Assembly: GCA_965533275.1 (NCBI GenBank)
Contig: CBESWG010000001.1
Coordinates: 124,001-188,000 of the forward strand
Length of the DNA: 64,000 nt
Direction: 5' to 3'
Source: JAUXEH01 sp965533275
GTDB lineage: Bacteria > Acidobacteriota > Aminicenantia > Aminicenantales > Aminicenantaceae
Shown: in pieces, positions 24,762-34,124 of the stretch
How the letters are laid out: each line of letters begins with the position of its first letter
Position numbering within the stretch: position 1 is the stretch's first letter
Made by a program: the position numbers and the translations under genes
The notes under the pieces: model-generated
What the model was told of the DNA's origin: nothing
Database searches by the model: none
The model's input: the letters and a program-made list of their open reading frames with translations, nothing else

Positions 24762-26030
24762 ATGGCGGAACCGAAAAGCAAAATCACAGAACTGAGTGCA
24801 TCCAAGCGGGAGTTGGAACTGGAAGTCCCCGCAGACGAAACCCTGAAAGAGTACGAGACAGCGCTACGGCAGTACATTGCAGGGGCGAAGGTGAAAGGTT
24901 TCAGGCAGGGGAAAGCGCCTGAAAATGTCGTGAAACGCATGTATCAGGCAGAGATCCGGGAAGCTATGTTCGATTCTCTTGCGCCCAAGGCTGTGGGACG
25001 TGAACTTGCTGCCCACCAGGCTTCCCCTGTGAGCACCCCCGTCATCACCGACCTTTCCTGGGAAGAGGGCCAGGCCCTGAAGCTGAAGGCTGAGTTCGAA
25101 GTCTGGCCCGAGTTCATCCTCCCAGCCTATACCAAGGTCAAAGTAAAGAAGAAAGAGGCCACGGTCACCGAGAAAGATGTCGAGCAGTCCCTAGCGGAGC
25201 TTAGAGAGCGTTCTGCGCAGTATGAGCCGGTCGAGGACCGGGGAATCCAGCAGGAGGACTACGTGATGATCCGTATCCAGGGAAAAGATGCCGCGACGGG
25301 TCGACTTCTCCCTTCGGAAAAGGTCTTCGTGCTGACAGGGCACCCAGACAATGAAAAGGCGCTGAACGAGAATCTTCCGGGATTGAAAGCAAATGAGGAG
25401 AAAGACTTTAGGGTCGAATATCCGGGAGATCATGCCAACAAAAAGGTCGCCGGCAAGTCTATCGAATATCATTTGGCCGTGCTCTCTATCAAGGAGAAGA
25501 AGCTGGCAGAGATCGATGATGGCTTTGCCAAGGACATGGGCAAGTTCGAGAATCTGAAGGAGCTCAAGGACGAGATACGCAAGCAGCTCGAAGAAGCTCG
25601 GGAAAGCAGCCAGAAGCGGGAGATATCAGAGGAGGTCGTCAAAAACGTCACGGATAAGGTCGACCCGGAACTTCCTGATTCTCTGATCCAGCAAGAAACA
25701 GTCGTCCAACTGCGCCGAATCATCCAATCCTTGGGGCAGACTCCGACTAAACAAGAGGAGCAGGCCCGTTGGGAGGAGGAGGCTCGGCAAAAAGCCCAGC
25801 AGACCGTGAAAAACCACCTGATCCTGATGCGGATTGCAGAGGCAGAAAAGTTGACGGTGTCAGAGCAGGAGATGACCGATGAATTCCAATCCTTGGCAGA
25901 CGCGAACAACGTGCCTCTGGCACAGGTGGTCGATGCCATGAACCGTGAAAACAGGAAATCAGAGGTGGAACAGAACCTCCTCCTCCGGAAGACCATTGAT
26001 TTTTTGGTCGAAAATGCTATAATTGAATAA
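24762..26030 (+). CDS. tig: trigger factor
   Basis: This ribosome-associated chaperone of 422 residues has the three expected domains. The N-terminal ribosome-binding region includes VKGFRQGKAPENVVKR, close to the family GFRxGKxP signature. A central FKBP-like domain spans about residues 150-235; its active-site aromatic residues are not obvious. A long helical C-terminal domain follows. It starts 31 bp after the tRNA with AAGGAATTGAG as ribosome site. The order tig-clpP-clpX-lon is a classic conserved cluster. Confidence 0.94.
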   Translation: MAEPKSKITELSASKRELELEVPADETLKEYETALRQYIAGAKVKGFRQGKAPENVVKRMYQAEIREAMFDSLAPKAVGRELAAHQASPVSTPVITDLSWEEGQALKLKAEFEVWPEFILPAYTKVKVKKKEATVTEKDVEQSLAELRERSAQYEPVEDRGIQQEDYVMIRIQGKDAATGRLLPSEKVFVLTGHPDNEKALNENLPGLKANEEKDFRVEYPGDHANKKVAGKSIEYHLAVLSIKEKKLAEIDDGFAKDMGKFENLKELKDEIRKQLEEARESSQKREISEEVVKNVTDKVDPELPDSLIQQETVVQLRRIIQSLGQTPTKQEEQARWEEEARQKAQQTVKNHLILMRIAEAEKLTVSEQEMTDEFQSLADANNVPLAQVVDAMNRENRKSEVEQNLLLRKTIDFLVENAIIE

Positions 26031-26043
26031 CCGATCACCCCAA

Positions 26044-26643
26044 ATGACTTTGATCCCCTTTATCGTCGACCAGGAAGGCAAGAGCGAACGTGCCTACGAC
26101 ATCTATTCCCGTCTGCTCAAAGATAACATCATCTTCATCGGAACCGAGATCACAGACGAGGTGGCCAACTCGGTTGTCGCACAGCTTCTCTATCTTGAAG
26201 CAGAACGACCGGAGGCCGAGGTTTCTGTGTACATCAATTCCCCAGGCGGGAACATAACCTCGGGACTGGGGATCTATGACACCATGCAGTACATCAGCTC
26301 CGATATATCCACCATTTGTGTGGGCCAGGCCGCCAGCATGGCAGCCATCCTGTTGTCAGCAGGGACGCCCGGCAAGAGATTCTGTCTCCCTAATGCCCGG
26401 ATCATCATCCATCAGCCTATGGGTGGCTTCAAGGGACAAGCCACCGATATAGCCATCCAGGCAAAGGAGATATTGAGGATCAGAGAGAGGATCAACCAGA
26501 TCCTCAAGCACCACACCCTGCAGCCGCTAAAACGTATTCAGGAGGATATCGAAAGAGATTTTATTATGACTCCAGATCAGGCCAAAGCCTATGGCATCAT
26601 CGACGAAGTGATCATGTCCCGACGCAAGGCCAAAAAGGCCTGA
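26044..26643 (+). CDS. clpP: ATP-dependent Clp protease proteolytic subunit
   Basis: The 199-residue serine peptidase has the triad S98 (GQAASMAA), H123 (IIIHQPMGG) and D172 (ERDFIMTP), at the positions expected for ClpP. It forms the 14-mer chamber served by ClpX. Start at ATG 26044 is chosen because TLIPFIVDQ matches the family N-terminus. A TTG at 26023 overlapping the tig end is the alternative. No clear Shine-Dalgarno precedes either, so coupling with tig is likely. Confidence 0.96.
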   Translation: MTLIPFIVDQEGKSERAYDIYSRLLKDNIIFIGTEITDEVANSVVAQLLYLEAERPEAEVSVYINSPGGNITSGLGIYDTMQYISSDISTICVGQAASMAAILLSAGTPGKRFCLPNARIIIHQPMGGFKGQATDIAIQAKEILRIRERINQILKHHTLQPLKRIQEDIERDFIMTPDQAKAYGIIDEVIMSRRKAKKA

Positions 26644-26681
26644 ACGAGATTTTCAGAGCGAAATCACAGGAAATTACACAT

Positions 26682-27938
26682 ATGAACGACAATTTTCGAC
26701 AGGACTACAGCAGCGCCGCAAAGTGCAATTTTTGCAACCGCCCGCAGCCTCTGGTCAAGAAGCTGATTGCGGGACCGGGTGGTGTATATATCTGTGACAA
26801 TTGTATAGAACTGGCCCATTCCATCATCTTCAACGAAGCCAAGGAAGAGGAAGCCAAGGAAACAAAGGCCGAGTTTCCCACACCCTTCGAGATAAAACGG
26901 GCTCTGGATGAATACATCGTTGGCCAGGAGGATGCCAAGAAGAAGATCGCCGTTGCGGTGTACAACCACTACAAGCGCATTCACTTCGCAGATCAGCAGG
27001 ATGACGTGGAGATATCCAAGAGCAATATTCTCCTGATAGGTCCTACCGGAACCGGAAAGACACTCATGGCCCAAACCCTGGCACGGATCCTCGAGGTCCC
27101 GTTTGCCATCGCCGATGCCACATCTCTGACCGAGGCCGGCTATGTGGGCGAGGACGTGGAAAACATCGTTCTCAAATTGTTCCAGGCCTCGAAGGGCAAC
27201 CTGGAAAAGACTCAAAAAGGTATTATCTATGTGGATGAGATCGATAAGATCTCCCGCAAAACCGACACTCCCTCGATCACTCGGGATGTGTCCGGAGAGG
27301 GAGTCCAACAGGCCCTCCTGAAGATCATCGAGGGAACGGTCGCCAATATCCCACCCCAAGGGGGGCGCAAGCATCCCCAGCAGGAGTTCATCCCGATCGA
27401 TACGACTAACATCCTGTTTATCTTTGGAGGGGCCTTCAACGGCCTGGACAGGATCGTCTCCCAACGGATAGGAAAAGCCACAGTCGGCTTCAGGTCGGAA
27501 TCGGGAAAAAAAAGGATGAAGCCCACGGACGAGATCTATCACCATATGCTCCCTCAGGACCTGATGAAATATGGGATGATACCCGAACTGGTGGGTCGCA
27601 TCCCTGTGATCTCGATCTTCTCCGACCTATCCGTCAAAGACCTGATCGACATCCTCACCAAACCCAAGAATGCTATTATAAAGCAGTACCAAAAACTCTT
27701 CGAAATGGAGGATGTCAAGCTGGAATTCACGAAAGAAGCCATCAATTCGATCGCACAGATGTCGACCGAAAAAAAGCTGGGAGCCAGGGGCCTGAGGAGC
27801 ATCATCGAGGACCTCATGCTGGACCTCATGTTCCACCTGCCTTCCTCCAAACAGACGTCCACCATCCGTATCACCAAAAAGATGGTGGAGGACAACACCC
27901 TTGTTTTCGACAGTTTAAAACAGGCTGCCGGAGTATAA
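26682..27938 (+). CDS. clpX: Clp protease ATP-binding subunit ClpX
   Basis: The 418-residue unfoldase has the N-terminal zinc-binding domain (CNFCNRP and CDNCIELAH), Walker A GPTGTGKT and the pore-adjacent AGYVGEDVENIVLKL. Walker B is GIIYVDEIDKI, and sensor and C-domain regions follow. The ISIFSDLS-type loop that docks into ClpP is in the GRIPVISIFSDLSVKDL region, although the IGF loop itself appears as PKNAIIKQYQKLFEM next to it. It lies 38 bp after clpP and 3 bp before lon. Confidence 0.97.
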   Translation: MNDNFRQDYSSAAKCNFCNRPQPLVKKLIAGPGGVYICDNCIELAHSIIFNEAKEEEAKETKAEFPTPFEIKRALDEYIVGQEDAKKKIAVAVYNHYKRIHFADQQDDVEISKSNILLIGPTGTGKTLMAQTLARILEVPFAIADATSLTEAGYVGEDVENIVLKLFQASKGNLEKTQKGIIYVDEIDKISRKTDTPSITRDVSGEGVQQALLKIIEGTVANIPPQGGRKHPQQEFIPIDTTNILFIFGGAFNGLDRIVSQRIGKATVGFRSESGKKRMKPTDEIYHHMLPQDLMKYGMIPELVGRIPVISIFSDLSVKDLIDILTKPKNAIIKQYQKLFEMEDVKLEFTKEAINSIAQMSTEKKLGARGLRSIIEDLMLDLMFHLPSSKQTSTIRITKKMVEDNTLVFDSLKQAAGV

Positions 27939-27941
27939 AAC

Positions 27942-30362
27942 ATGCAATCTCAAGCCAAAAGTGAAGTGATCAAAAACCTGCCCATGATCCCTCTGCGGGA
28001 CCTCGTAGTATTCCCGTCCACCCTGGTCCCCTTCATCATCGGTCGCTCCTCCTCGGTCCAGGCTCTGGAAAGAGCCTCGGGACAGGATAAGATGATCTAC
28101 CTGTCGGCACAGATGGACGCATCGCTGGATAATCCCCGGCCCTTAGATATCTATTCCATGGGGATCATTGCCAAGATCATCCGTGTCGTTAAGATGGATG
28201 ACAAGAACATGAAGGTCATTGTCGAGGGAAAAAAGAGGGCTCGGATCGTCGAATATCTGAGCACATTCCCCTTCTATCAAGTTCTGGTCAAGGAGATCCG
28301 TGAGATTGAAGCGGACAACGATAAGACGCGCGAATTACTCAGGGTCGTGCTGACCCTCTTCGAGGATTATCTGAAACTCAGCCAGCATGCCAACTTTGAT
28401 TCCATCATTCCCGCTCTCAGGGAAAACAGTGCCAACCGCATTTCGGATATTATTTCGTCTCATCTATTCCTGCCTGTCGAGGAGAAGCAGAACCTGCTCG
28501 AAACGATCAATCCACTCGAGCGCCTGCGACGCCTGAATTTTGTCCTGGAAAACGAACTGATCAAGATCCATGCTAAACTCCGCAAGGAAGGCAAGGGGGG
28601 AGGGCGCAAATCCCCGTTCCGAGAGGGAATCGGCCAAAAGATCTTCACACCCGGCATGGGAGGGAAGAAGGACGATCAGCCTAACGAGGTAGAGGAACTC
28701 CGCAAGCGAGTCGCAGAGGCTAAGATGCCCAAGGATGCGGAAGAAAAGGCCAACAAGGAGATCGAACGACTGGAGGTCATGCCGCCCATGTCCGCCGAAG
28801 CGACGGTCTGCCGCAACTATCTGGATTGGCTTCTCTCCCTCCCCTGGACTAAAAAATCTCGGGAGAAGCGCAGCCTCGCCGAAGCGGAAAAGATCCTGAA
28901 TGAAGATCACTACGGCCTGGAAAAGGTCAAGGAACGCATCCTGGAATATCTTTCCATCCGCCAGCTCGTCAAGAATCCCAAGGGAGTCATCCTTGGCTTT
29001 GTCGGCCCTCCCGGCGTGGGGAAGAGTTCCCTGGGGAAGTCGATTGCCAGGGCCACCGGACGCAAGTTCGTGAGGCTGTCGCTAGGAGGAGTCCGGGATG
29101 AGGCGGAGATCCGGGGGCATCGCCGCACTTATATCGGAGCCTATCCCGGCCGGATCATTCAGATGATCAAGAAGGCCGGCACGAGAAATCCCGTTTTCCT
29201 TCTGGACGAGGTCGATAAGATGAGCGTGGATTTCCGGGGTGACCCGGCGTCGGCGCTTATGGAAGTCCTGGATCCAGAGCAGAACAACACATTCCTGGAT
29301 CATTACATCGACACCGAATATGACCTGTCTCAAGTCATGTTCATCGTGACCGCAAACGTCCTCGAATCCATACCTCGTCCACTCATCGATCGTATGGAAA
29401 TAATACGCATCCCCGGCTACACCGAAGAGGAAAAACTGCAGATCGCGAAACAGTTTCTTCTTCCGAAACAGCTGAAAGCACATGGATTGAAAACAGCGAA
29501 TATCGGTATCTCCGACAAGGCTTTCCGTAAGCTCATCCGAGAATATACTCGAGAAGCCGGGGTTAGAAACCTGGAGCGTGAAATCACTTCCGTATGCCGT
29601 AAGGTTGTCAAGAAGGTTGTGGACAAGGGAAAGACCTACAGAGAATCGGTCACCCCTCGCAACCTGGAAAAATTCCTGGGAATTCCACGTTTCAAGCGAA
29701 GCGAGATCGAGAGGAAAAACGAGGTGGGCGTAGCGCTGGGAATGGCCTGGACTGAGTTCGGAGGCGAGATCCTGTCGTTTGAAGTGACCAAGGTGCACGG
29801 AAAGGGAAATTTCACCCTCACGGGCCAGTTGGGAGAGGTCATGCAGGAATCGGCCCAGGCGGCGTTTTCCTATGTGCGCGGCAAGATGTACCAGCTCAAT
29901 ATCGCGCGAGACCTGCACAAAAATTACGATATCCACGTCCATGTCCCTGAAGCTGCAACACCCAAAGAAGGCCCTTCAGCCGGGATCACGATCGCAACAG
30001 CCATCATCTCCCTGGTTACCAACATCCCCGCGGATAAAAAAGTGGTCATTAGCGGTGAGCTAACCCTGCTTGGCAAGGTCCTTCCGGTGGGAGGCGTCAA
30101 GGAAAAACTCCTGGCAGCACATCGCGAAGGGATTTTCGAAGCCATCCTCCCCCTGGAAAACATGTGTGACCTCAAGGATATGCCCAAGAATGTCAAGGAT
30201 GCCATGAAGATCCACTTCGTTGAAACGATGGATGAGGTCTTGAAGATCGCCTTGACCAAGGAGATCCCTGACAAGGGCAAGAAGACCCTTCCAGAGGACT
30301 CAGAGGCTCCGGACGACGGAGAAGAACACGAAGAAACTCAAGAGCCTCCGATCGCACATTAA
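27942..30362 (+). CDS. lon: ATP-dependent protease La (Lon)
   Basis: The 806-residue LonA protease has an N-terminal substrate-binding domain (PMIPLRDLVVFPSTLVPFIIG). The AAA+ module has Walker A GPPGVGKSS and Walker B FLLDEVDKM. The C-terminal protease domain has the catalytic Ser in TPKEGPSAG and Lys in LPVGGVKEKLLAA. It ends in an acidic tail (DDGEEHEETQEPP). The start is directly after the clpX stop, whose GGAG serves as ribosome site. The run of A after its stop lies in the short leader of rho. Confidence 0.97.
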   Translation: MQSQAKSEVIKNLPMIPLRDLVVFPSTLVPFIIGRSSSVQALERASGQDKMIYLSAQMDASLDNPRPLDIYSMGIIAKIIRVVKMDDKNMKVIVEGKKRARIVEYLSTFPFYQVLVKEIREIEADNDKTRELLRVVLTLFEDYLKLSQHANFDSIIPALRENSANRISDIISSHLFLPVEEKQNLLETINPLERLRRLNFVLENELIKIHAKLRKEGKGGGRKSPFREGIGQKIFTPGMGGKKDDQPNEVEELRKRVAEAKMPKDAEEKANKEIERLEVMPPMSAEATVCRNYLDWLLSLPWTKKSREKRSLAEAEKILNEDHYGLEKVKERILEYLSIRQLVKNPKGVILGFVGPPGVGKSSLGKSIARATGRKFVRLSLGGVRDEAEIRGHRRTYIGAYPGRIIQMIKKAGTRNPVFLLDEVDKMSVDFRGDPASALMEVLDPEQNNTFLDHYIDTEYDLSQVMFIVTANVLESIPRPLIDRMEIIRIPGYTEEEKLQIAKQFLLPKQLKAHGLKTANIGISDKAFRKLIREYTREAGVRNLEREITSVCRKVVKKVVDKGKTYRESVTPRNLEKFLGIPRFKRSEIERKNEVGVALGMAWTEFGGEILSFEVTKVHGKGNFTLTGQLGEVMQESAQAAFSYVRGKMYQLNIARDLHKNYDIHVHVPEAATPKEGPSAGITIATAIISLVTNIPADKKVVISGELTLLGKVLPVGGVKEKLLAAHREGIFEAILPLENMCDLKDMPKNVKDAMKIHFVETMDEVLKIALTKEIPDKGKKTLPEDSEAPDDGEEHEETQEPPIAH

Positions 30363-30426
30363 AAAAAAAAGAAAGCAGTAAATAAAATAGATCCTTCGAG
30401 TTAATACCTACAGAGGAGTAAAGACG

Positions 30427-31707
30427 ATGAAAGAGCACAACCTAGCTGAATTGAATGGATTGAAAGTCAAGGAACTTGTCGAGATTGCCAAGGCATTGGG
30501 CGTGACAGACGCAGAGATCAAGGAATCCAAGAAGCAGAACCTGATTTTCCGCATACTGGAGGCGCAGGCCAAAAAGAGCGGATTGCTCTTTTCTGAAGGT
30601 GTCCTGGAATGCCTGGAAGACGGATTCGGTTTTCTACGAGCTCCGGAGTTCAGTTATCTTCCCAGTCAGGATGATATCTATGTATCTCCCTCTCAGATCC
30701 GAAAATTTCATCTGCGCACGGGGGACACTATATCCGGCGTAGTCAGGCCGCCCAAAGAGGGAGAGAAGTACTTCGCCTTGATAAAGATCGAAGCCATTAA
30801 CTTCGGGCACCCGGAAGAGATCATGACAGCGCGTCGCAATGTGCACTTCGAGCAATTGACACCGCTCTACCCCTTTGAAAAACTCAACCTCGAGGACGGC
30901 AAGCCCAACAACCTCAATGCCAGGGTCATGGACCTGTTGACGCCAATCGGCAAGGGGCAGCGCGGACTCATTGTCTCTCCTCCGAGGGCCGGAAAGACCA
31001 CTCTCCTGAAGACCATCGCTCACTCCATCGAAAAAAACCATCCAGAAGTTTTTCTCATCGTACTGCTGGTCGCGGAGCGACCTGAAGAGGTGACAGACTT
31101 CCAACGCAGCATCAACGGGGAAGTCGTAGCCTCCACCTTTGATGAGCCTCCGATTCGCAACGCCCAGGTGTCGCACATCGTACTGGAAAAGGCAAAACGC
31201 CTGGTAGAGCTGAAGCGCGATGTCTGTATCGTCCTGGATAGCATCACACGCCTGGCACGTGCGCACAACGCCATCATCCCTCCCTCCGGTAAGGTGCTGT
31301 CTGGTGGAATAGACGCCAATGCCCTTAATAAGCCCAAAAAGTTCTTCGGGCAGGCCCGAAAGATCGAGGAGGGGGGAAGCCTCACCATCATCGCCACCGC
31401 CCTGGTGGACACCGGAAGCCGTATGGACGATGTGATTTTCGAAGAGTTCAAGGGGACTGGAAACCTCGAAGTCAATCTGGATCGGAGACTCGTAGACAAG
31501 CGGCTGTTCCCGGCAATCGACATAAACCGGTCGGCCACACGAAAAGAAGAACTCCTGATACCAGAAAAGGATCTCATGCGCATCTGGGTCCTCCGCAAGG
31601 TCCTCAGCAACCTGAACGAGGTTGAGGCAATGGAACTCCTGCTCGATAAAATGGGCAAGACCAAGACCAATGCCGAATTCCTGGATGCCATGAGCCGGGG
31701 ACTGTAA
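30427..31707 (+). CDS. rho: transcription termination factor Rho
   Basis: The 426-residue hexameric RNA helicase terminates transcription. Its N-terminal helical part starts LAELNGLKVKELVEIAKALGV. The RNA-binding cold-shock-like domain includes GFGFLRAP. Walker A is in SPPRAGKTTLL and the ATPase core contains LLVAERPEEVTDF and CIVLDSITRLARAHN. The start follows an AGAGGAG site. It may be the last gene of the tig-clpPX-lon transcript or have its own promoter in the 64-bp AT-rich leader. Its presence fits with the T-poor hairpins seen in this window. Confidence 0.96.
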   Translation: MKEHNLAELNGLKVKELVEIAKALGVTDAEIKESKKQNLIFRILEAQAKKSGLLFSEGVLECLEDGFGFLRAPEFSYLPSQDDIYVSPSQIRKFHLRTGDTISGVVRPPKEGEKYFALIKIEAINFGHPEEIMTARRNVHFEQLTPLYPFEKLNLEDGKPNNLNARVMDLLTPIGKGQRGLIVSPPRAGKTTLLKTIAHSIEKNHPEVFLIVLLVAERPEEVTDFQRSINGEVVASTFDEPPIRNAQVSHIVLEKAKRLVELKRDVCIVLDSITRLARAHNAIIPPSGKVLSGGIDANALNKPKKFFGQARKIEEGGSLTIIATALVDTGSRMDDVIFEEFKGTGNLEVNLDRRLVDKRLFPAIDINRSATRKEELLIPEKDLMRIWVLRKVLSNLNEVEAMELLLDKMGKTKTNAEFLDAMSRGL

Positions 31708-31724
31708 ACTTCTCCAAACGCTAA

Positions 31725-31782
31725 GAGGGAGAATTCCCGCATTCTCTTTCGTTTGCCTGTTCGGCGCTTTTCGGGACAGGCA
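31725..31782 (+). terminator. tandem hairpins after rho
   Basis: Two hairpins follow the rho stop. GAGAAT/ATTCTC (31729-31734 with 31741-31746) has a 6-nt loop and is followed by TTTC. TGCCTGT/ACAGGCA (31754-31760 with 31776-31782) is extended by a GU and a GC pair. No strong U tract follows, so termination strength is uncertain. Confidence 0.45.
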
Positions 31783-31864
31783 TCGAGTCCGTATTCCTTT
31801 TCCACAAAGATTTGTTTTGAAATTGGGCAGGAAACGTGATATACAAATCAGCTTGAGGTTGAAT

Positions 31865-33919
31865 ATGAGACGTGCCGCTCCCTGGAAAATCCTGCTTTTT
31901 GCCATGGTGGTTTTCCCTCTCCTGCTCTCGGGCCAGGATGACAAGCCTGCATCCTTTGCACGAAAAACAGCAGAGGAACCCTTGATCGACGGAGTCTTGA
32001 ACGAATCCATCTGGAGGAGGACCGAAGAAGCCAATCACCTGCTCGTCCTCCAGCCCGATCGCTTCTCTCCCGAGAAGGCTCAGACCTCGATCAAGGTGGT
32101 TTTCGACGATAAGCGGCTCTATGTGGGGATCATCTGCAGGGATGCGGAACCAGAACAGATCAAATCTGAGATCACCATCCGTGATGGCGACATCCGTGTA
32201 GACGACTCAGTGTACGTGCTCCTCGATCTGTTCGAGAACATCGAAAACTACTACTTTTACGCTACGAATCCTGCCGGGACACAGACGGACGGGCTTGTTC
32301 GGAAGGACGGCCAGCTTGTCAATCCGGAATGGAACGGGGACTGGGATGTGGGAGTGCAGCGGACGGACGAGGGGTGGACGGCAGAGTTTTCGATCAATCT
32401 CACGACGCTCATGTTCGAGCCGGTGGCGGGAGAAAATATTGGGATCAGCGTTTCGAGGATAGTCCCCCGGCTGGATACCAGTTTCTGGTCCGATCCCATG
32501 GAACCAGCTTTCAGGACAGAGGATCTGATGTTGATTGATAAGATATCGTTCGCGCTTGTCGATAAACTGGTCGAAGCGATTCCCTATGCCATGGCCTTCC
32601 AAAAATCAGAGGGCGGGATAGAATTCCAGGCGGGAATTGACATCCCTATCAAGTTCTCTTCGAGTGTCATGGGCCATCTTACGATCAATCCTGATTTTGT
32701 AACCTTCGAACCCGATTCCGAAAGAATCAACCTGACTCGATATGAGCTGTATCTGGATGAGCGCAGGGACTACCTGAGTGATGGAGTGGACCTGTTCGGA
32801 CTCGAACAGGAAAAGCTTTTCTACTCAAAACGCCAGGGCGATCTGTACGGAGGTGCAAAATTTGACGGGACCTTCGGCGCCTTCCAGGTTTCTGCCATGA
32901 GCAACCAGGCCAAAGAGACCGAGAAAGCAGGGGACAAATCGACCAATTTCAGTGTGATGCGCATCAACAGCCGCCTGGGCGGCAATTCGTCTCTGGGGAT
33001 CCTGGCCTCCAACAAGATGCTGGACGGAAAGAACTACGGTACTGCCGGGGTGGACGGATCTTTCGGTGTGACCCAAGAGTTCAGGATCTCGGGTCAATTC
33101 GCCACCAGCTATGGGGACCATTCAGAGGACAATCTCACCTTTTCCTTGATCCCGAGCTATGATACCGAGACCTTCCATTTCCACGTCGGCTACATACAAG
33201 TAGGCAAGAACTTCGGAGAAAACGTCAACCATGTGGGGTATGTCTGGGATGATAACCGGAGGGAGATCGATTCCGTGCTGGAAAAATCCTTCATCATGCA
33301 GAAATGGGGGATAGAGTACCTGAAATACATGTCTGCTTACAACATCTTTTGGGGAACGGATGGGACTCTTCGCAGCTGGGAGATCGAGCAGGGATTCGCA
33401 CTCTTCAAACAGAACCGTTTCGAGATCAACTTCGTGCATACCGAGGAATACAAGCTGTTCGATCAAGAATACCGCAACCACCGCTCGCGTATTTTTCTCG
33501 GGCTGGATACGCGGGAGTGGCAGTTGTTTAATATCATCCTGACCATGGGGAAAAACTTTGGTGATGTCTTCCGGCTCGCAGAACTCAACAAGCGTTTCAT
33601 CGTCAGCCGTGAATTTTCCTTCGAGTACTCGCTGCAGTTCCTCCTCCTCCCTCAGCTAGGGGGCGGACGGGAAACCGAAAACGACTTCATGTATCACCTC
33701 TTGAAAGTGACACACAATTTCAACCAGAATCTCTACCTCAAGGGCTATCTCCAATACAGCGAGCAGATCAAGAAGACCAACTTCCAGGCCTTCCTTTTCT
33801 ATCGCATTCGCCCCCCCGCAGGACTGATCCAGATCGGATTCCAGAAAGGCAATCCCTACCGAGGACTCCAGGACGACTGGCCCACTACGCTGCTGGTAAA
33901 GTGCTCTTACGCGTTTTAG
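31865..33919 (+). CDS. secreted CBM9-like / DUF5916 outer-membrane protein
   Basis: The 684-residue protein has a signal peptide (WKILLFAMVVFPLLLSGQ). A carbohydrate-binding family 9-like domain follows at about residues 35-215 (PLIDGVLNESIWRR, DDKRLYVGIICRD, DDSVYVLLDLFENIENYYF). A long beta-rich DUF5916 region then runs to the C-terminus. It ends in aromatic-alternating strands and a terminal F, consistent with an outer-membrane barrel. Function is unknown; homologues are common in Bacteroidota and Acidobacteriota. The start at 31865 follows TTGAGGTTGA; the upstream in-frame TTG at 31817 is rejected because it would bury the signal peptide. Confidence 0.85.
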   Translation: MRRAAPWKILLFAMVVFPLLLSGQDDKPASFARKTAEEPLIDGVLNESIWRRTEEANHLLVLQPDRFSPEKAQTSIKVVFDDKRLYVGIICRDAEPEQIKSEITIRDGDIRVDDSVYVLLDLFENIENYYFYATNPAGTQTDGLVRKDGQLVNPEWNGDWDVGVQRTDEGWTAEFSINLTTLMFEPVAGENIGISVSRIVPRLDTSFWSDPMEPAFRTEDLMLIDKISFALVDKLVEAIPYAMAFQKSEGGIEFQAGIDIPIKFSSSVMGHLTINPDFVTFEPDSERINLTRYELYLDERRDYLSDGVDLFGLEQEKLFYSKRQGDLYGGAKFDGTFGAFQVSAMSNQAKETEKAGDKSTNFSVMRINSRLGGNSSLGILASNKMLDGKNYGTAGVDGSFGVTQEFRISGQFATSYGDHSEDNLTFSLIPSYDTETFHFHVGYIQVGKNFGENVNHVGYVWDDNRREIDSVLEKSFIMQKWGIEYLKYMSAYNIFWGTDGTLRSWEIEQGFALFKQNRFEINFVHTEEYKLFDQEYRNHRSRIFLGLDTREWQLFNIILTMGKNFGDVFRLAELNKRFIVSREFSFEYSLQFLLLPQLGGGRETENDFMYHLLKVTHNFNQNLYLKGYLQYSEQIKKTNFQAFLFYRIRPPAGLIQIGFQKGNPYRGLQDDWPTTLLVKCSYAF

Positions 33920-34087
33920 TCTACCTCGATCGAGTCCGACACGAACACCCACTGACCTCGCAAGGCGACAGCTGCCAGCGAAAGAGGACACAGGATCAAG
34001 TGGAGTACGATTGCTTCCTCAAGGGGCTGCTGGCATGAGTATTGCATAGAAAACACCTGAGTTAATCTAGCCGACGGGGCAGTACAG

Positions 34088-34096
34088 TGCTATAAT
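34088..34096 (+). promoter_or_regulatory. extended -10 promoter before the VWFA-related pair
   Basis: TGC-TATAAT at 34088-34096 is a perfect extended -10 element, 28 bp before the start at 34125. No good -35 is seen. The rest of 33920-34087 shows no gene or known element. Confidence 0.55.
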
Positions 34097-34124
34097 AACA
34101 GTTGGAATCCAGATGGAAGGCAGC

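Noticed and set aside
30634..32034. 466-codon minus-strand open frame opposite rho
   Set aside because: It lies fully over rho and the following gene, has no family-like sequence, and arises from the strong third-position bias of rho.
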